DNA of 64,000 nucleotides, taken from positions 12,976,283 through 13,040,282 of the forward strand of contig JAJEKV010000032.1 in assembly GCA_021234155.1 (NCBI GenBank), given 5' to 3'. This document shows positions 55,451-64,000 of the stretch, piece by piece; position 1 is the stretch's first letter, and every line of letters starts with the position of its first letter. A model generated the notes under the pieces. It saw nothing but the letters and a program-made list of their open reading frames with translations. It was not told where the DNA came from and ran no database searches. The stretch comes from Isoetes taiwanensis. Its lineage: Eukaryota > Streptophyta > Lycopodiopsida > Isoetales > Isoetaceae. Made by a program: the position numbers and the translations under genes.

Positions 55451-55805
55451 GATAATCCATAGGTGAATCAAGTTTTTGTTATTGCATCTGCTTCATTTTG
55501 GATCATGACTATTTTTGTGAAACAGAGTTAGGATGGATAAATCTCAAGGCAAAGGGAAACGTGTTGGAGATTTAATAGTATGTTTTGGGGAAATGCTGAT
55601 CGATTCTGTGCCATCTTGATCTATCAGGAGAAATGCTCATAGATCAAGAAGGCACAAAATCTACCAGCATTTCCCCAAAACATACTACTAAATCTCCAAC
55701 ACGTTTCCCTTTGCCTTGAGATTTATTTATCCTACTCCATTTCACAAAAATGATCATCAAAATGAAGCAGACCCAATAACAAAAACTTGATTCACCTATG
55801 GATAA
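55451..55805. repeat. Foldback element 4
   Basis: It starts ATAATCCATAGGTGAATCAAG-like and ends CTTGATTCACCTATGGATAA, with arms of about 150 bp and a partly doubled centre as in element 1. Confidence 0.85.
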
Positions 55806-55807
55806 CT

Positions 55808-56354
55808 ATGTATCAATCAATAAATGTATGTAAAAGGGATAAATGTGATGCCGCCATAGTAACCAGCTGCTGAATAGTAGTGTCAACCCACAACTTGTGT
55901 GGTACATTGAGCTTTGGTGTAGTCACTACTTCATAAGACATATTTGCTGGTACTCTTTCGGCAGTTGGTGTTGTTGGACTAACTGGCAATGATGCTAATG
56001 ATGTTATTGCCATAGTATTGTGTTGCCCTATGATTTGAGAATTGTCTTGCATTATCTATTTTCTTTCCACAAGTGCATAATAAAATCTCTGCAAAATGTT
56101 TCTGCATAAGGTCTAATATTTGAATCATTATAGCATTGCAATCAAAGTACCATGTTACCTGGATTCAAAAAGGCTTTAGGGATTGATTGTGTAAATTCAC
56201 GTGTTGCCTCCATAGCCAGATAAAAACTCGCAGCTCTTACAATGGCATGCGCTTCCATAGCTCTTAGAGAACTCCATGAGCTTGTCAAAGCTATCATTCT
56301 ATTGCTCTTAGGCACCACCAGAACCGTCTCAAGTAATGCTTTAGTAAAATGCAT
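55808..56354 (-). pseudogene. Recurring protein-like segment, right copy 3
   Basis: It starts MHFTKALLETVLVVPKSNRM and continues IALTSSWSSLRAMEAHAIVR to NPGNMVL. The C-terminal part is open in another frame as NTMAITSLASLPVSPTTPTA, YEVVTTPKLNVPHKLWVDTT and LLHTFID with a stop. The amino-acid text is kept well in three copies, even though each has its own frameshifts. Confidence 0.55.
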
Positions 56355-57550
56355 TTTTTGTAGCCATAGCTTTCGAGGAAACCAGTATCCTACAAGAAAT
56401 CAAGGTCAGGATATCACTCATTGATTGCTTGATTGACCTAGCCAAGACAACAACAAGGGTCAAAATTAGGGGGTTCCTCCCCAGAATTTTCGAATAAGGT
56501 TAGAAATATCCGATTTGATAAAGTGGATGTAGACAAATTTTTGGTTGACGTTTTGTAAAAATAGTGTACAAACTGGCAAAATCTGATAAGCATAAATAAA
56601 GGGTGGCATTTGTGCTGGTTAGTGCAAAATCTAAATTCGAGCCTGGTAAACCAGTAGAGCCAAGTGGAAACCCCTAGAGCCAAGTAATAATGGTGACCAT
56701 GTCAGTATCCTTCAAGGAAATCAGTATCCTACAAGAAACCAAGATCAAGATGTCACTCATTGATTGCTTGATTGACCTAGCCAAGTGAAAACCACTGGCA
56801 TGGGATGTAGACAAATTTTCGGTTGAAATTTTGTAAAAATAGTGTACAAACCAGCAAAATCCGGTAAGCATAAACAAAGGGTGACATTTGTGCTGGTGAG
56901 TGCAAAATCTAAATTCGGGTCTGGTAAATCAGTAGAGCCAAGTGGAAATCCCTAGAGCCAAGTAATAATGGTGACCATGTTAGTATCCTTCAAGGAAACC
57001 AGTATCCTACAAGAAATCAAGATCAAGATGTCACTCATTGATTGTTTGATTGACCTAGCCAAGACAACAACAAGGGCCGAAATTAGGGGGTTCCTCCCCA
57101 AAATTTTTGAATAAGGTTGGAAATATCCGATTTGATAAAGTGGATGTAGACATTTTCAGTTGACATTTTGTAAAAATAGTGTACAAACCGGCAAAATCCG
57201 GTAAGCATAAATAAAGGGCGGCATTTGTGCTGGTTAGTGAAAAATCTAAATTTGAGCCTGGTAAACCAGTAGAGCCAAGTGGAAACACCTAGAGCCAAGT
57301 AATAATGGTGACCATGTCAGTATCCTTCGAGGAAACCAGTATCCTACAAGAAATCAAGATCAAGATGTCATCCATTGATTGCGTGATTGACCTAGCCAAG
57401 TGGAAACCACTAGGGCCAAGTAATAATGGGTCTTTAGGCCAATGTCCTTCCAGGAAACCAATAGAGCCAAGTAAATCAATGGCGAAGGACAAGGAGAAAA
57501 TGACATTTAAATTAATAAGAGGGACATCTCCAAACCCCCAGACCATAATC
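56355..57550. repeat. ~300-345-bp tandem units, right arm
   Basis: Three inverted units begin with TGGTGACCATGT(C/T)AGTATCC at about 56688, 56968 and 57306. Each holds AATTAGGGGGTTCCTCCCC or a part of it. They are the inverse of 38890-39600. Confidence 0.8.
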
Positions 57551-58183
57551 TTGATTCAAGAAACTTTCTAAGCACATTCGACACATTTCCTGCTAGATCT
57601 AGCCCAACCTACCCTCTACATAATTGCACTCTATTGCTATCGATGTAACTAGAAAAAGTGTTATTTTTAGTAGAAAACTCTCCTGCTATCTCTAAACTGT
57701 AGTGTAAATTTTCAGATTTACACGGTAGGTTACAAGGTTCCTCACAATCTCCCCGACCAAACAGAATGTAATCTTAAATGATTGCAAGAAAACTCTCTTA
57801 CCTTAAGAACATATAAAGAACTAATGTTTCAAGTAAATGGGCTACATATATATACGACCCTTAATTATTACATATAATGTATTGGCTTTGTGCAACTGGA
57901 TGAGATTGCTTGGTTTTCAAAACGACAGACAACATTAGTTGGAGTAGAGTACCCACCAGCTCATAATGTTTTCTACATTTGTTTTCCATAAAGCGTTGTC
58001 GTTTAGTAGTCTCTCTTCGTTTAGACAATCTGCGTAAATGGAGCCTATACGTGGATTTGGCCGGACGCTGTAAATATTGTATGCCATCATAGACATAACA
58101 TCAACTAATTTTGTTAGCTAAATGCATACTAAACAATACACTAGCAGCTTAAAACCCTTTTTCTTTCAAAACTGCAATAGTTT
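57551..58183. repeat. End of the right repeat arm
   Basis: It is the inverse of about 37890-38690, including the 138-bp repeat block. At 58130-58183 AAACCCTTTTTCTTTCAAAA leads to CAATAGTTT, where the copia element cuts a sequence that is intact near 51150 and 54270. Confidence 0.7.
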
Positions 58184-59039
58184 TGTTAGGAAATTGTCAT
58201 CTTATATTCATGAGAAGCAGTGGCAGACCTATAAGAAGCAGTGGCAGTAGGTTTGTATTGAATCACAACATTCTGACTAGGTGCAGTACATTCATACAAT
58301 AGTGACAGTACATTCATTTATAGGTTGACCTTGAGATAGCCTGATATGCAAGACATGAGCACAACACCTACTAAGGTTGGCTATGGCTAAGCTAATCAAT
58401 TGTGGAAGGTTAATGGTTATGTGAAACATTAAACAAGAAGAAATTCAAGGTCCATGAATAATATTAAAGGGAAAAATTGGTTAATGGTTCGTGGGCTTAT
58501 TTCCTCAAGCAAGCATGTGGGATATATCGAAAAGAGCCGTTTTTCTTATTCGAGCCTGTGGGATATTGTTGCATGAATGCCGGACTCAGATTGGAAAGCA
58601 AGATCGATGCCTTAACCGCCGGATGTCTACATGATATAAGCTGAGAAGACTGCAGAGGACATATACGTAGGGAAGAAGCAGGATCAGTGGATCGTGGTGA
58701 AGAATCCGATATTCAAATATCGGTCAAAGCTGCAACAGTGTTCGGGTCAATGACCCCTGCTACAGTAACCTCTTAATGGTTTAACTTCTATGGTTTAAAG
58801 TTTGAATGCTTTAAGAACTTATATTGAAGATATTGTCTAGTTCATATATCTTCAAGGGAATTGATTTTTCTTCTTTGTGGTAGAAGTTCTTATATTTGTC
58901 TAGATATTGCACAAGGGATAAGTGACCATATTGTGGCTCCCTAGTGCATGTGAAGAAAAATTTTATGAATAAATCTTGCTAGACAAGTAATTGGCAAAGG
59001 TCATTATACACTTAGAATTTTGAGTGTCAATTCCTAACA
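58184..59039 (+). repeat. 5' LTR of the copia element
   Basis: 856 bp from TGTTAGG to CCTAACA. GAAGCAGTGGCAG is repeated twice near its start (58213 and 58235). Confidence 0.93.
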
Positions 59040-59040
59040 G

Positions 59041-59053
59041 TGGTATCAGAGCT
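59041..59053 (+). other. Primer-binding site of the copia element
   Basis: TGGTATCAGAGCT lies one base after the LTR and is complementary to plant initiator tRNA-Met. Confidence 0.93.
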
Positions 59054-59059
59054 AGTAAT

Positions 59060-59383
59060 ATGTCTAGCAGATTTGGAGCAAGCTTGCTTAACACTGTAGA
59101 TGTGTATGCTGGAGGTCCAGGTTTCCAGATTTGGAAGGATGCTATAGTGCACATCTTGGAAGTAGAAGATTTGTGGGATTTGGTGGATCCCCAAGGAAAT
59201 GTTACTGCAGGATTTCTGACTAGATCTGGCTCTAATACAGCAAGCTCAATTAATGCTACAGGTGCAGGTCAGACCTCTCAAAATGAAGGTGCAGGAGGCA
59301 CAGCAGGGGGAAGTAGGACTTCTCAAAGTGCAGGTGCAGGAGTCACAGCAGGGGGAAGCAGCTCAAGAGGAAAATCTTTGTAG
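59060..59383 (+). pseudogene. Copia gag N-terminal part
   Basis: From ATG at 59060 (MSSRFGASLLNTVDVYAGGP) the frame has the usual copia gag start with a Trp-containing helix (FQIWKDAIVHILEVEDLWDL). It then runs into two near-identical Gly/Ala/Ser repeats (TSQ(N/S)EGAGGTAGGS-like) and stops at 59381-59383. The middle of gag is missing before the next frame begins at 59434 with SPRDMWKYMLKHYEDKTSSQ. Confidence 0.8.
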
Positions 59384-59433
59384 GGATCATATTTTGTAAG
59401 GTAAGCCCTACAATAAGACTGAAATTAAGGGGT

Positions 59434-61575
59434 TTGAGTCCACGAGATATGTGGAAGTATATGCTTAAACATTATGAAGATAAAACGTCCTCTCAAATTG
59501 ATTTACTTGAAAATGAATTAAGAGGGTTAAAATTAGCGGATGAAGATGTCTCAGGGTTCTTTGATAGGTTTGATAACCTCATAGCTGATCTTGCTGGGGC
59601 AAATGTGAATGTGTCAGACAGAAGCCAAATGCAAATATCTAGAGCAGTGGATAATGAAAATCTTGCCTTATTTATTAGAAATACTTGTAAGACAAGAGAG
59701 GAAGCTTTGAGAACAGAATGGGAACAAAAGAAAATATCAAGACAACAATCTAATGATCCTGAGATATTAGTTGTTAAGAAGAAAGTGACTTGCTATCATT
59801 GTCATGAGCAAGGTCACTACAAGAATGAATGTCCTAAGTTGAAAAAAGAGTTTAACTGCTACACATGTGGTGGAAGAGGTCATGTAGCCTCAAAATGCCC
59901 AACTCCAAAGAATTATGCAAGGGGAAGAGGAAGGTCTGATAGCAGAGGTGGCAGATCCTCAAATAGAGGAAGAGGAAGAAGTTATGAAAAGGCATTTGTG
60001 GCTGAAGAACATGAAGAAAAATCTAAAGCAAATTCTGAAGATGAAGATGATGAGGTACTTAATGAATTTGCTATTCTTGATAAAGCTGAATCTAACAAAT
60101 TTGATGATTATATGGTAGTTGATAGTGGAGCTGAAAGATCAGTAGTGCAGTCTACTGATCTACTGAAGAATCCTACCAATGCAAATTCAAGAAATATACA
60201 AGTTGGAAATGGAGCTCTTCAAAAAATTCAGAGTAGGGGTTTGCTACAGCTTGAAGATCTAAATGGTGACATTGTAGATATACAAAATGTGTTGTGTGTG
60301 CCTACAATAATCAAGAATTTGATTTCTGTTAGTCAACTGGTTGATCTAGGCTACAGGGTCACTTTTGACTCATTGCAATGTAATATTTATCTCAAGGATG
60401 AATTGAAATTTCGTGCTGCCAGATTTGGGAATCTATTTGCAATGAATAATGTTGTGAGCATCAATACTATCAAAGAAGAAGGGTTAGAATTATGGCATAA
60501 TCGACTTGCTCATACAAACAACAAAAACCTCAAACAATTAATTAAACAAGGTTGGATATGCTGTGACAAAAACTCAGCTCATTTCATATGTGAAGGATGT
60601 GCCTTGGGGAAACTGAACAGACTGCCTTTTGCCAAACGAAAAACCAGAGCAACTCAAGTGCTAGAGCTGGTACATACAGATCTCTGTGGCCCTCTGAATA
60701 TCAAAAGCAGAACAAATAAATGGTACTTCATTACCTTTACAGATGATTTCAGCAGAAAGTGTACAACTTATGCTTTAACTACAAAGTCCCAAGCACTACA
60801 AGCATTTAAACAATTTGTGGTTGCATCCGAAAGAGAAACTGGGAATAAACTGAAATGTATTAGGTCAGATAGAGGTGGAGAATACCTATCTGACAAATTC
60901 AGATTATATTGCTTGAAGCATGGCATTAAAAGGCAATTAACATGCAGACATAGTCCTCAACAGAATGGTGTATCAGAAAGGAAAAACAGAACAATATTAG
61001 ATGCTGTCAGGTCTATGTTGAAGCAAAGTGGACTACCTAGCAATCTGTGGGAAGAAGCACTCAAAACAAGTGTAGAAATACAGAATAATTTACCATCAAA
61101 CAGCATTGATGGAAATCTACCTTGTTTGCTATGGAATCCTAACACAAAAATCAATTTTGATAAGTACAAAGTATATGGATGTTTAGCATATTCACACATA
61201 CCCAAAAAGTTAAGGAAAAAGCTGGATGATAAGGCTGAAATTGGATTTGTGGTTGGTTATGATGATGAATCCAAGGGATATAGAATCTACAATCCAGAGA
61301 GCAGAACAATTATAATCAGTAGAGATGTCTTGTTCAATGAAAACATATTGTACAAGCACAGGTATAAAAAGAGACATAAGGTTGAGGAGGAACACATCGA
61401 AAACAAGGATATGAAATTTGATATTGAAGAAAATGATGCAGATAGCCAAAAGGATGATGTGGAAACAGAAAATGGAAGTACACAACAAGAACTTAGCCAA
61501 GGCCTGCAGATCAACAATGGAAATTTAGAGAACAAGGAACCAATAGTCAAGAAAAAAAAGAAAAACTCAAGTTGA
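59434..61575 (+). pseudogene. Copia gag-protease-integrase polyprotein
   Basis: The frame is open for 713 codons. It covers the C-terminal half of gag (QIDLLENELRGLKLADEDVS), two zinc knuckles of C-x2-C-x4-H-x4-C form (about residues 114-127 and 134-147) and the protease motif VVDSGAERSVV near residue 230. The integrase zinc region follows (LWHNRLAHTNNKNL ... CEGC), then the core with Asp in HTDLCGPLN, Asp in RSDRGGEYLS and Glu in QQNGVSERKNR. The frame ends at TGA 61573-61575 because of one base change in the A8 run at 61552-61559. The other frame continues without gap as RKTQVEKLIEEAKLGDLPYG to the RT. Confidence 0.93.
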
Positions 61576-61576
61576 A

Positions 61577-63048
61577 AAACTTATAGAAGAAGCAAAGTTA
61601 GGGGATTTACCATATGGAAGGGATGAACAAGGGAGAAGCAGAAGAAATATTACCATTGATGAACCAGAGTTTGAACAAGTAATGGCTTTTCTTGAAAATG
61701 AAGATATACCACAGAATTTTGAAGAAGTTCAGCAAAGTGTAAATAAAAGCAAATGGATGGCAGCTATGAAGGAGGAGCTAAGCTCATTTGCTGAAACAAA
61801 AACATATGAGTTGGTGGATATTGATGACAGCAAAAATGTGATTGGAAGCAAATGGCTATTTAGAATCAAAGAAAATCCTGATGGCAGCAAGAGGTATAAA
61901 GCTAGACTAGTTGCTCAGGGGTACACTCAAAAAAAGGGCAAAGATTATGAAGAAACCTACTCTTCTATTGTCAAGCTTACAAGCATTAGAATCTTGATTG
62001 CAATGGCAAACGAAATGAATATGGAAATACACCATATGGATGTTAAAACAGCTTTTCTAAATGCTACTTTAGAAGAGGAAACTTACATGAAACAAGCCCC
62101 TGGGTTTGAGCAGGGAGAAAATAAGATTTGGAGACTACATAAAGCAGTTTATGGGTTGAAACAATCTCCTAGAGAATGGTACCTCTACATGAATCAATTT
62201 TTACAAGAACATGGGTTTGAAAAATTAAAGAATGATGGTAATCTCTACAGATTTCAACAAGGAGAAGAATTTTGCATTATAGCACTTTATGTTGATGATT
62301 GTATAATGATTGCAAGCACTATGAATGTCCTTAATGAAGCAAAGAAGATTCTGAAGAACAGGTTTCAAATGTCAGATTTAGGAGAACTAAAAAAGTTCTT
62401 GGGTATAGAAGTCATCAGGAACAGGGACCAAAAATACATTAAGCTACATCAGAAGACCCACATTGATAACATGGTGAGAAGATTTAATTTAGAAGATGCT
62501 AAAGTTGTGAAAATACGTATGACACCAGGGCATACACTTACAGCAAACTCAGAAGACATGCCAAGTATAAACATGGAAACAACTCCATACAGGGCTTTAA
62601 TTGGATGCTTGTTGTATCTGGCAAATAATACCAGACCTGACATTGCATATGCTGTCAACATCTTGAGTAGAAGGTGCCACAATCCTACAAAAAATCATTG
62701 GGAAGCAGGGAAAAGAGTGCTAAAGTATCTAAAGGGAACATCCACCCAAGGTATATGTTACACTTCAGAAAAATTAAAACTAACCTATAGTGATGCAGAT
62801 TGTGGAGGTGATCTAAGCACAAGAAGGTCAACATCAGGATATGTCATATTCTTAGGAAACAATGCTATAACTTGGAGATGCAAAAAACAGGCTGCTATAG
62901 CTATGAGCTCTGCTGAGGCAGAATATGCTGCCTCTTCTTTGGTGGCCAAAGAAATAGTGTGGTTGAGGAGATTATTGGAAGAGTTAAATCATGTACAAGG
63001 TGAAACTACTGAGATTATGACAGATAGCCAAAGTTGCATAGCTTGCAT
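61577..63048 (+). pseudogene. Copia reverse transcriptase and most of RNase H
   Basis: This is the downstream half of pol, originally fused to the previous frame. It includes WMAAMKEELSSFAETKTYEL, GSKWLFRIKENPDGS, KARLVAQGYTQKKGKDYEET, HHMDVKTAFLNATLEEETYM, YGLKQSPREWY and the active site LYVDDCIMIAS with YVDD at 62288-62299. The RNase H part has TYSDADCGGD, RRSTSGYVIFLG and MSSAEAEYAASSLVAKEIVW up to TDSQSCIA, and is then cut by foreign DNA at about 63049. All catalytic residues up to that point are present. Confidence 0.92.
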
Positions 63049-63604
63049 ATGGAAGCTATGCATAATCTCTTGTAGTTGATCTATTTTCTGGTTGCACGAG
63101 AAGGCAATGCATAATGAAGTTGGAGCTGCCTTTATGTTAATATACAAGATTGCTGAGATCACTCTGAATGGATGGGTTTTGTACTTTGAATTGGTGCATG
63201 CACTGTTAAGAGTTACCATGCGTTTAATGGAAAGTATTTTTTGAAATAAGTCTCTGATATACTTGCGACCAACCTGAAAGCTATTATCATAAGTTTGACA
63301 TGTGCCTGGGTTGTGGCCTGGTCTATTGACCAGGGTGTTTTTACCTTGAATGCATGCATGGTTTATTTTTTGTAAACATATTGTGAGGGTAACATAGTGT
63401 GAGGGTAACATAGGGAAAAGCATTTCTATAAAGTTAGGAAAGAATACTGTGCTGATTTCATATGAAAACGAAATAGATAGACAAGAACCTTAACATTTAT
63501 CTAATTGTTTTAAAACTTAACTATTGATGTAATATTAAAAAAAAAAAGGGGGGGAACAAGAAAAATATGCTTTTTCATTTAAAAAGGATGCCACATGTCA
63601 ATAT
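63049..63604. mobile_element. ~555-bp insertion inside copia RNase H, unidentified
   Basis: The conserved text SQSCIA ... KNPVHHDRTKH is interrupted between 63048 and about 63605. The inserted DNA has no long frame, a doubled TGTGAGGGTAACATAG (about 63384-63410) and an A11G7-like run near 63538. I see no terminal repeats or target duplication. It could be a SINE, a MITE or filler DNA. Confidence 0.6.
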
Positions 63605-63801
63605 TGAAAAATCCAGTTCATCATGACAGGACTAAACACATAGAGCTACATATTCATTTCATATGAGATCTGGCAGCACAAGGTATCATTCAAATGAAAT
63701 ATGTTGATACTAACAGCCAAATAGCAGACATCTTCACTAAAGCACTTGCAGAAGTCAAATTCAGCAAATTCAAGCAACAGTTGAATGTATTGGACTTATA
63801 G
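63605..63801 (+). pseudogene. Copia RNase H C-terminal end
   Basis: It reads KNPVHHDRTKHIELHIHFI, then TGA at 63664-63666 where Arg (HFIRDL) is usual. The same frame goes on with DLAAQGIIQMKYVDTNSQIA and DIFTKALAEVKFSKF to TAG at 63799-63801. This is the normal C-terminus of copia pol. Confidence 0.9.
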
Positions 63802-63810
63802 CATGAATAT

Positions 63811-63825
63811 AAGCTGAAGGAGGAA
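63811..63825 (+). other. Polypurine tract of the copia element
   Basis: AAGCTGAAGGAGGAA stands directly before the 3' LTR. Confidence 0.88.
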
Positions 63826-64000
63826 TGTTAAGAAATTGTCATCTTATATTCATGAGAAGCAGTGGCAGACCTATGAGAAGCAGTGGCAGTAGGTTTGTAT
63901 TGAATCACAACATTCTGACTAGGTGCAGTACATTCATACAATAGTGACAGTACATTCATTTATAGGTTGACCTTGAGATAGCCTGATATGCAAGACATGA
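63826..64000 (+). repeat. 3' LTR of the copia element, cut by the window end
   Basis: The first 175 bp of the LTR match 58184 onward with very few differences (for example TGTTAAG instead of TGTTAGG). Confidence 0.93.

Larger units (their letters stand above)
58184..64000 (+). mobile_element. Ty1/copia element, truncated by the window end
   Basis: The LTRs at 58184-59039 and from 63826 share TGTTA(G/A)GAAATTGTCATCTT and are nearly identical over the 175 bp visible. Terminal inverted repeat TGTTAGGAA/TTCCTAACA, the PBS and a purine tract are in place. gag-pol order is copia type: gag, zinc knuckles, protease, integrase, RT, RNase H. It inserted into the end of the repeat array. Target duplication cannot be checked because the right flank is outside the window. 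Confidence 0.94.

Noticed and set aside
61210-61550. Minus-strand frames opposite copia integrase
   Set aside because: Hydrophobic shadows of the Lys/Glu/Asp-rich coding strand.

Overview
The window is nuclear DNA from a land plant with a large, repeat-rich genome. The evidence is plant-type L1 LINEs with DUF4283-like ORF1 and zf-RVT-type tails, a Ty3/gypsy chromovirus, a Ty1/copia element, poly(A)-tailed insertions, a receptor-kinase fragment and very few intact host reading frames. I cannot name the species. One LINE resembles the L1/Tx1 type more than the common angiosperm type, which hints at a non-angiosperm lineage, but this is weak.

1-20885: a nested insertion. A plus-strand LINE (974-20872, bounded by the 13-bp direct repeat AAGCTCTTAGACT and ending in poly(A)) was split inside its endonuclease domain by a 13.1-kb minus-strand chromovirus (3880-17021, 5-bp duplication ATTGG, ~1.57-kb LTRs). 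The chromovirus carries decayed gag, protease, RT, RNase H, integrase and chromodomain. Upstream of gag it also carries two accessory genes, each with its own TATA box. The first (13558-14779) is the most remarkable feature of the window. It starts with the histone H3 tail (ARTKQTARK after Met removal), runs through a long acidic/proline/lysine linker and ends in a recognisable H3 histone fold that stops at ...GER-P as H3 stops at ...GER-A. About 74-bp hairpin-forming repeats flank this histone cassette on both sides. The second accessory gene (11543-12833) encodes an acidic protein I do not recognise.

20886-31276: a degraded receptor-kinase fragment (minus strand), a Cys-rich 182-aa reading frame with its own TATA box, and a second LINE with two 5' tandem monomers, a coiled-coil L1-type ORF1 protein, an endonuclease/RT ORF2 with a decayed RT, and a (TTCTA)n tail.

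31277-58183: AT-rich repetitive DNA. It holds several tandem repeats, two of which stay open in one frame. It also holds a large inverted and duplicated repeat family (about 37.9-41.5 kb against 50.3-58.1 kb, inverted). Each unit of that family joins a recurring protein-like segment to a long palindromic (foldback) element. Between the arms lie a 5'-truncated LINE, scattered exon-like pieces of a coiled-coil protein gene present three times, tRNA-like (SINE-like) boxes and an LTR with primer-binding site from a relative of the chromovirus (48820-50300).

58184-64000: a Ty1/copia element, cut off by the window end in its 3' LTR. Its pol is nearly complete but carries a gag deletion, an A-run frameshift, a ~555-bp insertion in RNase H and an in-frame TGA.

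The window therefore contains almost only mobile DNA. The histone-bearing chromovirus, whose other chromatin-related protein is a chromodomain (a fold that in many proteins reads methylated H3 tails), is the candidate for an undescribed system.
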